DNA from: an uncultured Flavobacteriales bacterium
GTDB lineage: Bacteria; Bacteroidota; Bacteroidia; Flavobacteriales_D; Sanyastnellaceae
Length of the DNA stretch: 11,807 nt
Direction of reading: 5' to 3'
Assembly: GCA_938092195.1 (NCBI GenBank)
Contig: CALKHD010000193.1
Span: forward strand, 1 to 11,807
Positions 1 through 6,905 of this stretch are shown here, piece after piece. The stretch's first letter is position 1. Each line of letters opens with the position of its first letter. The notes beneath the pieces are model-generated. The model was given only the letters and a program-made list of their open reading frames with translations. It did not search any database and was not told the DNA's origin. Made by a program: the position numbers and the translations under genes.

Positions 1-1067
1 CGGTGCTCGATGTAATGGAAAATCATCTCCCTCAAATTCAACAGCTGAGGGCGCCCGTTGACCAGGGCAATGTTGTTCACCGAGAAGCTGGTTTGCAACT
101 GGGTGTATTTGTAAAGCTTGTTGAGTACCACATTGGGGATGGCGTCTCTCTTCAAGTCGAAGACCACGCGCATGCCATTGCGGTCAGATTCATCTCGAAT
201 CTCGCTGATTCCCTCAATCTTTTTGTCATTGACCAAGTCCGCAGCCTTCCGAACCATGTCGGCTTTGTTGACTTGGTAAGGAATCTCCTCAATGATGATC
301 TGCTCCTTTCCAGTTCGGGTTTCCTCAAAGCGAGTCTTGCCCCGCATGACCACCCGGCCCTTTCCAGTCTCAAATGCATCGCGAACCCCTTCGACACCAT
401 AAATGACTCCGCCGGTAGGAAAGTCTGGAGCCTTCACGTGCTCCATGAGGCCTTCCACCGAAATGTTGGGGTCCTCAATCATGGCCACGCAGCCATCAAT
501 GACCTCCGTCAAGTTATGCGGCGGCATGTTTGTGGCCATACCAACGGCAATACCAGAAGCACCATTGACCAGCAATCCGGGAATCTTGGCTGGCAATACA
601 GTGGGTTCGGTCAGACTGTCGTCAAAGTTGTTGGCCAAGTCCACCGTCTCTTTGTCGAGATCCGACAACATCTCCTCGGCGATTTTCCGAAGCCTGGCCT
701 CGGTGTAACGCATGGCCGCAGGATTGTCGCCATCAATGGAACCAAAGTTTCCCTGACCATCTACCATGGGATAGCGCATGGACCAGTCCTGAGCCAAACG
801 AACCATGGTGTCGTATACCGAGCTGTCACCGTGTGGGTGATACTTTCCCAGCACCTCTCCTACAATTCTTGCCGATTTCTTGTGCGCCCGATTGGACAAA
901 ACCCCCAACTCCAGCATGCCAAACAGCACGCGGCGATGGACGGGTTTCAATCCGTCACGAACATCGGGCAAAGCCCGGGACACAATCACCGACATCGAAT
1001 AATCGATGTAGGCCGACTTCATCTCATCCTCAATCGAAATTGGGATAATCTTCTCTCCTTCTGCCAT
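1..1067 (-). CDS. gyrA: DNA gyrase subunit A, N-terminal part (3' end outside the window)
   Basis: GyrA is the DNA-breaking and rejoining subunit of gyrase; with GyrB it introduces negative supercoils using ATP. Reading the minus strand from the ATG at 1067 gives 355 open codons to the window edge, less than half of the usual 800-plus residues. The protein opens with MAEGEKIIPISIEDEMK, typical of Bacteroidota GyrA. The catalytic tyrosine is Y121, in AAMRYTEARL (E. coli Y122). The quinolone-binding region is HPHGDSSVYDT at 77-87. Its S82 and D86, equivalent to E. coli S83 and D87, are the unmutated residues, so no target-site quinolone resistance is visible there. The fragment ends with NGRPQLLNLREMIFHYIEHR, as expected inside the breakage-reunion domain. 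There is no Shine-Dalgarno before the start. It is divergent from clpC across a 208-base spacer. Identification is essentially certain; only the C-terminal wrapping domain is unseen. Confidence 0.98.
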   Translation of the reverse strand, partial: MAEGEKIIPISIEDEMKSAYIDYSMSVIVSRALPDVRDGLKPVHRRVLFGMLELGVLSNRAHKKSARIVGEVLGKYHPHGDSSVYDTMVRLAQDWSMRYPMVDGQGNFGSIDGDNPAAMRYTEARLRKIAEEMLSDLDKETVDLANNFDDSLTEPTVLPAKIPGLLVNGASGIAVGMATNMPPHNLTEVIDGCVAMIEDPNISVEGLMEHVKAPDFPTGGVIYGVEGVRDAFETGKGRVVMRGKTRFEETRTGKEQIIIEEIPYQVNKADMVRKAADLVNDKKIEGISEIRDESDRNGMRVVFDLKRDAIPNVVLNKLYKYTQLQTSFSVNNIALVNGRPQLLNLREMIFHYIEH

Positions 1068-1116
1068 GTTGTCATTGCCCTGCAGGCCCTGTTTAAGGAC
1101 CTATATATGGGCAAAG

Positions 1117-1146
1117 CGAAAATACCACCTGACAAGCCGTTACAAA
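1117..1146 (-). promoter_or_regulatory. Candidate gyrA promoter (Bacteroidota type)
   Basis: On the minus strand, TTTG (1146-1143) is followed after 18 bases by TATTTTCG (1124-1117). This is one mismatch from the Bacteroidota -7 consensus TAnnTTTG. The spacing falls in the range described for flavobacterial promoters (-33 TTG and -7 element about 17-23 bases apart). It would give a leader of roughly 40 bases before the gyrA ATG. This is pattern matching only. Confidence 0.4.
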
Positions 1147-1234
1147 GCGCATTCTGGCCCGTATTTTGAACAAGGCGCACGGTTGCATGTGGAAAATGTA
1201 ACGCAGACAAAGTCCTCGGCGTGCGGGGCATCGA

Positions 1235-1242
1235 TAATTTTG
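1235..1242 (+). promoter_or_regulatory. Candidate clpC promoter -7 element
   Basis: TAATTTTG matches the Bacteroidota -7 consensus TAnnTTTG exactly. It lies 33 bases before the clpC ATG, giving a predicted leader of about 25-30 bases. No TTG was found at the expected -33 distance. The call rests on the -7 element and its position. Confidence 0.4.
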
Positions 1243-1275
1243 AATCATGGGGTTTACTCCCCTTTACAGTTGAAC

Positions 1276-3915
1276 ATGGACGCAAAATTCTCACCACGCG
1301 TGAAAGACGTCATAACCTATAGCCGTGAAGAGGCCCTGAGACTGGGCCACAACTACATCGGCGTAGAGCATCTCCTCTTGGGGATCATTCGAGAAGGTGA
1401 AGGCACTGCCATTCGCATTCTCGAAGGGTTGAATGTCGACCTCTCACGCCTTCGGAAAATGGTCGAAGGAAGCATTACGCCTTCCAATGTGACCGCCGGA
1501 AACCCCGGCAACATCCCCTTGGTCAAGCAAGCGGAGAAGATTCTCAAAATCACCTACCTCGAAGCGAAGACCTTCAAAAGCCCGGTCATTGGCACCGAGC
1601 ACCTGTTGCTTTCCATATTGAAAGACGAGAACAACGTGGCCACAAAAGCCCTGCTCGCGCTGAATGTGGACTATGACGAAGCCAAAACAGAATTCGAAAA
1701 CATCCTCACCGATGGTGGGGGATCAGAAACACCACGCGCAGAATTTCCAGGAATGACAGACGACGAAGATGACCGCGGAGCCACACCGAGTGGCCCAGGA
1801 AGAGGAAGTGCCTCAAAAACCGACAGCAAGAGCAAAACCCCTGTGCTCGACAACTTTGGCCGGGACCTCACCGCCATGGCGGAAGAAGGCAAGCTCGATC
1901 CCATTGTAGGCCGGGAAAAAGAAATCGAACGTGTCAGTCAAGTGCTGGCCCGTCGCAAAAAGAACAACCCCCTCCTGATTGGAGAACCTGGGGTTGGAAA
2001 AAGTGCCATTGCTGAGGGACTGGCCCTGCGCATTGTAGAGAAGAAGGTCTCTCGCGTTCTGTTTGGAAAGCGAATTGTTACGCTCGACGTCGCATCTCTG
2101 GTCGCCGGCACCAAATACCGAGGACAATTTGAAGAGCGCATGAAGGCCGTGATGAACGAGCTTGAAAAAAGCCTTGACGTCATTCTCTTCATCGACGAAA
2201 TCCACACCATTGTTGGCGCTGGAGGCGCTTCTGGATCACTGGATGCCTCCAACATGTTTAAACCGGCCTTGGCACGGGGCGAGATTCAATGCATTGGAGC
2301 CACCACCCTGGATGAGTACCGCCAGCACATCGAAAAAGATGGCGCCCTTGAAAGGCGTTTCCAGAAGGTTTTGGTGGAACCCACCACAGTGGACGAGACC
2401 ATTCAAATTCTCAACAACATCAAAGACAAGTATGAAGAGCACCACTCTGTTAATTACACAGACGAGGCCCTTCGCAGCTGCGTGTCATTGACCTCCAGGT
2501 ACATCACCGATCGTCACCTTCCGGACAAAGCCATTGACGCTTTGGATGAAGTGGGCAGCCGTGTGCACCTGAACAACATCAATGTCCCCCAGGAGATCAT
2601 CGACATTGAGCAGGAAATCGAGGAAGTCAAAGAGGAGAAAAACCGCGTTGTGCGCAGCCAGAAGTATGAGGAAGCTGCAAGGCTCCGCGATTCTGAGCGC
2701 CAACTTTCGGAGAAACTCACCGCCGCCAAGAAAAAGTGGGAAGAAGACACCAAGACCCACCGTGTGACCGTGACCGAAGATCACGTAGAGGAGGTGGTCG
2801 CCATGATGACCGGCATCCCTGTCCAGAGAATCGCCGAAAAAGAGAGCGGCAAACTCTCGCGGATGGAAGAGGACATGGCCAATCGCGTGATTGGACAGCC
2901 CACAGCCGTGCGCCAAGTGGCCCGAGCCATCAAGCGAAATCGCGCCGGACTGAAGGACCCCAACAAACCCGTTGGTTCCTTCATTTTCCTCGGACCAACC
3001 GGCGTGGGAAAAACCCAATTGGCCAAGGAGCTTGCCAAAAACCTCTTCGACTCCGAAGAAGCCTTGATTCGCATCGACATGAGCGAATACATGGAGAAGT
3101 TTGCCGTGAGCCGTTTGGTTGGAGCACCTCCGGGATATGTGGGGTATGAAGAAGGCGGACAACTCACCGAAAAGGTGAGGCGCAAGCCCTACTCCATCGT
3201 GTTGCTCGACGAGATTGAAAAGGCTCACCCAGACGTCTTCAACCTCCTTTTGCAAGCCCTGGACGACGGTCAGCTCACAGACAGCTTGGGCCGACGTGTT
3301 GACTTCCGCAATACCATCATCATCATGACGTCCAACATTGGAGCCCGACAGCTCCAAGACTTTGGAACCGGTGTTGGTTTCTCCACGGGAGCCAAACAGT
3401 CCAAGGAAGGCGACGATCGTCGTGGTGTGATTCACAACGCTTTGAAGCGCGCCTTTGCCCCCGAATTCTTGAACCGAATCGATGATGTCATTGTCTTCAA
3501 CAGCTTGAGCCGCGACGACATTCACCGCATCATCGACCTCGAACTCAGCAAGTTGTTTGGGCGAATTGAAAGCTTGGGATACGGCATCACTTTGACGGAT
3601 GCCGCCAAAGATTTCTTGGTCGACAAAGGCTACGATGAGCAATTTGGCGCAAGGCCACTCCGCCGTGCTCTTCAGAAGTACCTCGAAGACCCCCTCGCTG
3701 AAGAAATCATCAGCGCACAATTGCAAGAGGGAGACAAAATCGAAGGTGATGCCATGGAAGGCCAAGAGGAATTGGCCATCCGAATCATCAAAGGCAAAGC
3801 CCCAAAAGGCAAGAAAAAGTCTGACAAGGGTGATGCTCCCAAACCGGAAGCTCCTTCTGATGAAACCGCCCCTGAAGCCACCGAGGACAAGGGCAAAGAA
3901 GAAGACCCAGCCTGA
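1276..3915 (+). CDS. clpC: ClpC-type AAA+ unfoldase, ATPase subunit of ClpCP protease
   Basis: This is a class I Hsp100 unfoldase that threads substrates into the ClpP protease. It has 879 residues. The N domain has two Clp-N repeats (about 5-38 and 82-115), followed by a Ser/Gly/Asp-rich linker to about 185. The first AAA+ module has Walker A GEPGVGKS (236-243) and Walker B ILFIDE (303-308). A coiled-coil middle segment with a UVR-like motif (QKYEEAARLRD) spans about 440-495. The second AAA+ module has Walker A GPTGVGKT (573-580) and Walker B with D645/E646. A VGF tripeptide at 700-702 fits the ClpP-docking loop, so partnership with ClpP is inferred. Residues 839-879 form a Lys/Glu/Pro/Ala-rich tail. 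The frame is open upstream to 1066. I chose the ATG at 1276 because MDAKFSPRVKDVI is the family's normal N-terminus and lies just after the -7 element. Only 2 bases separate its stop from the division gene downstream. Confidence 0.96.
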   Translation: MDAKFSPRVKDVITYSREEALRLGHNYIGVEHLLLGIIREGEGTAIRILEGLNVDLSRLRKMVEGSITPSNVTAGNPGNIPLVKQAEKILKITYLEAKTFKSPVIGTEHLLLSILKDENNVATKALLALNVDYDEAKTEFENILTDGGGSETPRAEFPGMTDDEDDRGATPSGPGRGSASKTDSKSKTPVLDNFGRDLTAMAEEGKLDPIVGREKEIERVSQVLARRKKNNPLLIGEPGVGKSAIAEGLALRIVEKKVSRVLFGKRIVTLDVASLVAGTKYRGQFEERMKAVMNELEKSLDVILFIDEIHTIVGAGGASGSLDASNMFKPALARGEIQCIGATTLDEYRQHIEKDGALERRFQKVLVEPTTVDETIQILNNIKDKYEEHHSVNYTDEALRSCVSLTSRYITDRHLPDKAIDALDEVGSRVHLNNINVPQEIIDIEQEIEEVKEEKNRVVRSQKYEEAARLRDSERQLSEKLTAAKKKWEEDTKTHRVTVTEDHVEEVVAMMTGIPVQRIAEKESGKLSRMEEDMANRVIGQPTAVRQVARAIKRNRAGLKDPNKPVGSFIFLGPTGVGKTQLAKELAKNLFDSEEALIRIDMSEYMEKFAVSRLVGAPPGYVGYEEGGQLTEKVRRKPYSIVLLDEIEKAHPDVFNLLLQALDDGQLTDSLGRRVDFRNTIIIMTSNIGARQLQDFGTGVGFSTGAKQSKEGDDRRGVIHNALKRAFAPEFLNRIDDVIVFNSLSRDDIHRIIDLELSKLFGRIESLGYGITLTDAAKDFLVDKGYDEQFGARPLRRALQKYLEDPLAEEIISAQLQEGDKIEGDAMEGQEELAIRIIKGKAPKGKKKSDKGDAPKPEAPSDETAPEATEDKGKEEDPA

Positions 3916-3917
3916 GC

Positions 3918-4214
3918 ATGGACATCCTCCATCAGATTTTCGATCGAATCCGTGATGCCAACCGATACGCGGTTGCTGCAGGGGTCTTCCTCATTTGGAT
4001 GTTGACCCTTGCAGATGTCGACCTGATTCGCATGGTCAAAACCCACAATGCGCGGGTTCAAATCGAAACGAAAATGGAAGGGCACGCAGAACGCATCGCC
4101 AGCCTGAATGCTGAATTAGAAAGAATGGGGGCAGACGCATCAGCAAAAGAGCGTCATGCCCGCGAAAACTACTTCATGCACAAGCCTGAAGAAGACGTCT
4201 TCGTTTTCCGTTGA
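3918..4214 (+). CDS. FtsB/DivIC-like septum formation initiator
   Basis: This is a small bitopic cell-division protein of 98 residues. A short cytoplasmic N-terminus precedes one membrane segment (about 17-33, rich in A, V, F, L and W). A charged coiled coil (about 36-72) follows, then the family's C-terminal motif ARENYFMHKPEEDVFVF at 81-97. FtsB/DivIC proteins pair with FtsL and FtsQ/DivIB in the divisome and act in the periplasm. The family match rests on this layout and on the conserved ARE-Y-M-KP-EDVF pattern. The ATG lies 2 bases after the clpC stop, so cotranscription and probable translational coupling with clpC are inferred. A separate symbol is not given because FtsB and DivIC cannot be told apart from sequence alone. 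Confidence 0.88.
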   Translation: MDILHQIFDRIRDANRYAVAAGVFLIWMLTLADVDLIRMVKTHNARVQIETKMEGHAERIASLNAELERMGADASAKERHARENYFMHKPEEDVFVFR

Positions 4215-4235
4215 AGTTCATTGGCCTGCGCCCTG

Positions 4236-4258
4236 CGGGGTTTCTTACCCAAAACCCG
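4236..4258 (+). terminator. Weak hairpin after the clpC-divIC pair
   Basis: CGGGGTTT pairs with AAACCCG around an 8-base loop, leaving one bulged G. It begins 21 bases after the division gene stop. No T-run follows, so terminator activity is uncertain. It may work together with the stronger hairpin at 4292-4324. Confidence 0.25.
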
Positions 4259-4291
4259 AATTAAGGAAAAGCCCTGTTTGGCAGGAAAAGA

Positions 4292-4324
4292 GCTGTATCG
4301 ATTGAGCACTCGGCTCAATACAGC
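4292..4324. terminator. Strong hairpin between convergent genes, probable terminator
   Basis: GCTGTA...TTGAGC pairs with GCTCAA...TACAGC around the loop ACTCG. This gives 12 base pairs interrupted by one 4-base bulge (TCGA) on the left arm. It lies 8 bases past the stop of the minus-strand lipoprotein gene. Read on the minus strand it is followed by TCTTTTCC, so it best fits termination of the ychF-lipoprotein transcript. It could also block plus-strand readthrough from clpC-divIC, but that side has no T-run. Confidence 0.55.
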
Positions 4325-4332
4325 ACCCGCCA

Positions 4333-4791
4333 TTAGCTGCTGTGGTCTCGCACGATGACCCAATCACCCTTGATCTGTCGCCATACCAGACTGAACCAAC
4401 CCGCAAGTGGTTCCAGCTCCCCTCGCCCGTCTAAATTCCACGAACCGACCATCAAGGCGACATCGTCGGACACAAACTCGACGTTTTTGACCCCAAAAGT
4501 CAACTGGCCCATGGCCTCAGTATTGGGGTATCCCTTTTTGTAATTGTCCAGCGTCGTTTGCCATCCAAAAGATGGCCCCCTGCTTCCCACGAAAAGCAAG
4601 CTGTCGGATGCCCAGTAGGCCGACATAAAGCCCTCCAAATCGCCTTGGTTCCATGCCCTTTCTTGGGCCTCCATTCGGACCCTGATGCGCGCTTCATCCC
4701 CTGCATGGTCCTTTGGGACGCTGCTGGTGTTGCAACCGGAAAGAATGACCCAAGCCAAAACTGTCCCTGTCAAGAAGCCCTGGATGTTCAT
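4333..4791 (-). CDS. NTF2-like (DUF4440/SnoaL-type) lipoprotein
   Basis: A 152-residue predicted lipoprotein. Residues 1-20 form a signal peptide ending in the lipobox LSGC, with C20 as the lipidated cysteine. The rest is a single cone-shaped NTF2-like fold of the DUF4440 kind, recognisable from AWNQGDLEGFMSAYW (46-60), FVGSRGPSFGW (67-77) and the terminal WVIVRDHSS. Proteins of this kind bind small molecules or occasionally act as enzymes; no specific ligand or reaction can be named. The frame is open back to 4827. I chose 4791 because it places the lipobox at the normal distance and leaves the signal peptide N-terminus free. It follows ychF by 42 bases on the same strand and was probably transcribed with it. 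No separate promoter is evident. Confidence 0.85.
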   Translation of the reverse strand: MNIQGFLTGTVLAWVILSGCNTSSVPKDHAGDEARIRVRMEAQERAWNQGDLEGFMSAYWASDSLLFVGSRGPSFGWQTTLDNYKKGYPNTEAMGQLTFGVKNVEFVSDDVALMVGSWNLDGRGELEPLAGWFSLVWRQIKGDWVIVRDHSS

Positions 4792-4833
4792 GGATCGAAA
4801 GGTCTGCGAAAATGAAAAGCCCCACAAAGGCCG

Positions 4834-5931
4834 TTAGACATTGAATCGGAAGTGCATGATGTCTCCATCTTGAACGATGTACTCCTTCCCTTCTACACTC
4901 AGCTTTCCAGATTCTTTGACCGCCTGCTCGCTGCCCAAGGCAACAAAGTCGGCGTACTTCATAACCTCTGCGCGAATGAACCCCTTCTCGAAGTCCGTGT
5001 GAATCACGCCGGCCGCTTGGGGAGCCGTGCTTCCCTCCTTCACTGTCCATGCGCGCACTTCCTTCTCTCCCGCAGTGAAGTAGGTCTGCAAATTCAACAA
5101 TGAATAGGCCGACCGGATGAGCTTGGCCACACCCGCCTCTTTCAGGCCAATGTCCGCCAAGAACATTTCACGCTCTTCGGCATCCTCCAATTCGGCAATG
5201 TCTGCTTCGATTCCTGCGCCAATGATGAGCGTTCCAGCCCCCTCACCTTCGGCCATGGCACGAACCCTGGCCACGTGGTCGTTGCCGTCCACTACAGCGG
5301 CTTCCTCCACATTGCAGACGTAGAGCACCGGCTTGCCCGTGAGCAACTGCATTTCTTGGAACAAAGGCTCTTCAGAGTCCTCACGTTCTACAGCCCTGGC
5401 CGATATGCCCTGCTCCAATGCCGCTTTGACGCGTTCATAGAGGTCCACTTGCTTGCGGGCGTCTTTGTCACCAATGGATGCTTGCTTGGCCACCTTTTGC
5501 AACCGGGTTTCCACCGTTTCCAGGTCCTTCAACTGAAGCTCTGTGTCAATCACTTCTTTGTCGCGAATGGGGTCCACTGATCCGTCGACATGAACGATGT
5601 TGTCGTCCTCAAAACACCGCAAGACGTGCAAAATCGCATGGGTCTCCCGGATGTTGGCCAAGAACTTGTTGCCCAAGCCTTCACCCTTGCTCGCACCTTT
5701 GACCAGCCCGGCAATGTCCACAATCTCGACGGTGGTGGGCACGGTGCTTTGGGGCTGAACAATGTCCACCAGACGCTCCAACCTCTCATCGGGAACGTTG
5801 ATGACCCCAAGGTTGGGCTCAATGGTGCAGAACGGAAAATTTGCACTCTGCGCCTTGGCGTTAGAGAGGCAGTTGAACAGGGTGGACTTGCCCACATTGG
5901 GGAGTCCGACGATGCCACATTTCAGGGCCAT
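4834..5931 (-). CDS. ychF: YchF/Ola1 family ATPase (Obg-related)
   Basis: YchF is a ribosome-associated P-loop ATPase linked to translation and oxidative-stress control. The 365 residues match the family's usual 363-365. G1 is GLPNVGKST (9-17) and G3 is DIAG (72-75). The G4 position reads NVEE (207-210) rather than NKxD; this NxxE form is typical of YchF and explains its preference for ATP over GTP. A coiled-coil helical insert (about 125-200) precedes it, and a TGS domain ends the protein (about 281-365, finishing DGDIMHFRFNV). C35, in NFPFCTIEP, corresponds to the cysteine described as redox-sensitive in E. coli YchF. The frame is open to 6000, but MALKCGIVGLPNVGKST at 5931 is the canonical N-terminus. 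The gene is divergent from the transketolase operon. Confidence 0.97.
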   Translation of the reverse strand: MALKCGIVGLPNVGKSTLFNCLSNAKAQSANFPFCTIEPNLGVINVPDERLERLVDIVQPQSTVPTTVEIVDIAGLVKGASKGEGLGNKFLANIRETHAILHVLRCFEDDNIVHVDGSVDPIRDKEVIDTELQLKDLETVETRLQKVAKQASIGDKDARKQVDLYERVKAALEQGISARAVEREDSEEPLFQEMQLLTGKPVLYVCNVEEAAVVDGNDHVARVRAMAEGEGAGTLIIGAGIEADIAELEDAEEREMFLADIGLKEAGVAKLIRSAYSLLNLQTYFTAGEKEVRAWTVKEGSTAPQAAGVIHTDFEKGFIRAEVMKYADFVALGSEQAVKESGKLSVEGKEYIVQDGDIMHFRFNV

Positions 5932-5950
5932 GTTGAATCGGTTTGGGCGG

Positions 5951-5958
5951 CAAAGATA
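5951..5958 (-). promoter_or_regulatory. Candidate ychF promoter -7 element
   Basis: On the minus strand TATCTTTG matches the Bacteroidota consensus TAnnTTTG exactly, 19 bases before the ychF ATG. The predicted leader is about 14 bases and has no Shine-Dalgarno. No TTG sits at the proper -33 spacing. Confidence 0.45.
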
Positions 5959-6027
5959 ACCGAGCCGCGACCGCTCGACTTTCCCTTGTTTTGTCAACAT
6001 CCTCAGAGGTGGGCACTTCTCTGCACG

Positions 6028-6035
6028 TACTTTCG
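6028..6035 (+). promoter_or_regulatory. Weak candidate -7 element for the transketolase operon
   Basis: TACTTTCG differs from TAnnTTTG at one position and lies 24 bases before the transketolase ATG. No -33 TTG was seen at suitable spacing. It is listed because the divergent spacer must hold a promoter for this operon and no better match is visible. Confidence 0.25.
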
Positions 6036-6059
6036 TTTCGCTTAAAGGAAAACCTCCTC

Positions 6060-6905
6060 ATGTCCTCTCCCTCCACACTCCGTGACCTCTGCACTCAAGT
6101 CCGCCGCGACATCGTTCGAATGGTCCATGGCGCCAGCTCTGGACACCCTGGTGGCTCTTTGGGCTGCACAGATTTCTTGGTCAAGTTGTACTTCGAAGAG
6201 ATGCAGATTGACCCTAGCAACTGGAGCATGGACGGGAAAGGTGAAGACCTGTTTTTTCTGTCCAATGGGCACATTAGCCCTGTTTGGTACAGCGTTCTTT
6301 CTCGCCGAGGATACTTCGATGTTCCTGAACTGGCAACGTTTCGCAAACTGAACAGCCGCTTGCAAGGCCACCCAGCAACTGAAGAAGGCCTTCCGGGCAT
6401 TCGGGTCGCGAGTGGATCATTGGGCCAGGGTTTAAGTGTCGCCTGCGGTGCCGCTCAAGCCAAAAAGCTCAACGGGGAAGACCGTTGGGTTTACACCCTC
6501 CATGGAGACGGCGAATTGCAAGAGGGCCAAATCTGGGAAGCTGCGATTTATGCAGCCCACCACAAAATTGACAACCTGATCAGTTTTGTGGACTGGAACG
6601 GACAGCAAATCGATGGTTCTGTGGAAGACGTCATGTCATTGGGCAGCCTTCACGACAAGTGGAGCGCCTTCGGATGGGAGGTCATGGAATGCAATGGCCA
6701 CGACCTCGAAGACCTGGACCGCGTCTTCAAAGCTGCCCGCGCAGCGGGAGGAAATGGAAAGCCCGTCATGGTGCTGATGCGCACGGACATGGGCCGCGGT
6801 GTCGATTTCATGGAAGGCACCCACAAATGGCATGGCGTGGCCCCCAATGACGACCAATTGGAGTCTGCATTGTCTCAACTCGAAACTTCCCTCTCCGACT
6901 ATTGA
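6060..6905 (+). CDS. Transketolase, N-terminal (pyrophosphate-binding) subunit
   Basis: This is the half of thiamine-diphosphate-dependent transketolase that binds the cofactor's diphosphate through Mg2+. The enzyme moves two-carbon units between sugar phosphates in the pentose phosphate pathway in the cytosol. Visible in the 281 residues are SSGHPGG (26-32), SNGHISP (68-74), and the ThDP motif, which begins at GDGE (149-152) and ends near DWN (178-180). Its partner half lies at 8323. Split transketolases of this size are known in Bacteroidota and archaea, so this is a natural two-subunit form and not a broken gene. The frame is open to 5943; the ATG at 6060 is preferred because the family's N-terminal helix begins directly after it. 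The TGA stop overlaps the next gene's ATG by one base (TGATG). A pairing with a transketolase-like enzyme of other substrate range cannot be excluded. Confidence 0.93.
   Translation: MSSPSTLRDLCTQVRRDIVRMVHGASSGHPGGSLGCTDFLVKLYFEEMQIDPSNWSMDGKGEDLFFLSNGHISPVWYSVLSRRGYFDVPELATFRKLNSRLQGHPATEEGLPGIRVASGSLGQGLSVACGAAQAKKLNGEDRWVYTLHGDGELQEGQIWEAAIYAAHHKIDNLISFVDWNGQQIDGSVEDVMSLGSLHDKWSAFGWEVMECNGHDLEDLDRVFKAARAAGGNGKPVMVLMRTDMGRGVDFMEGTHKWHGVAPNDDQLESALSQLETSLSDY

Noticed and set aside
3..1169. A 388-codon open frame on the plus strand opposite gyrA
   Set aside because: It is the complement of a clear gyrA coding region and resembles no known protein. The minus-strand reading has the full set of GyrA motifs.
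1066..1275. Upstream in-frame extension of clpC by 70 codons
   Set aside because: The extension runs across the promoter region into the gyrA start, has no ClpC-like sequence, and precedes the canonical N-terminus MDAKFSPRVKDV.
1068..1275. CtsR or CIRCE heat-shock operator before clpC
   Set aside because: No tandem GGTCAAA heptads and no CIRCE-type inverted repeat were found in the spacer.
2485..3765. A 426-codon open frame on the minus strand opposite clpC
   Set aside because: It lies wholly antisense to conserved AAA+ coding sequence. Its translation is rich in His, Phe and Leu with no domain pattern, so it is an artefact of codon usage.
5302..5313. Missing NKxD GTP-specificity motif in YchF
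   Set aside because: The NxxE form at this position is the normal state of the YchF/Ola1 family, which prefers ATP, so this is not a defect.
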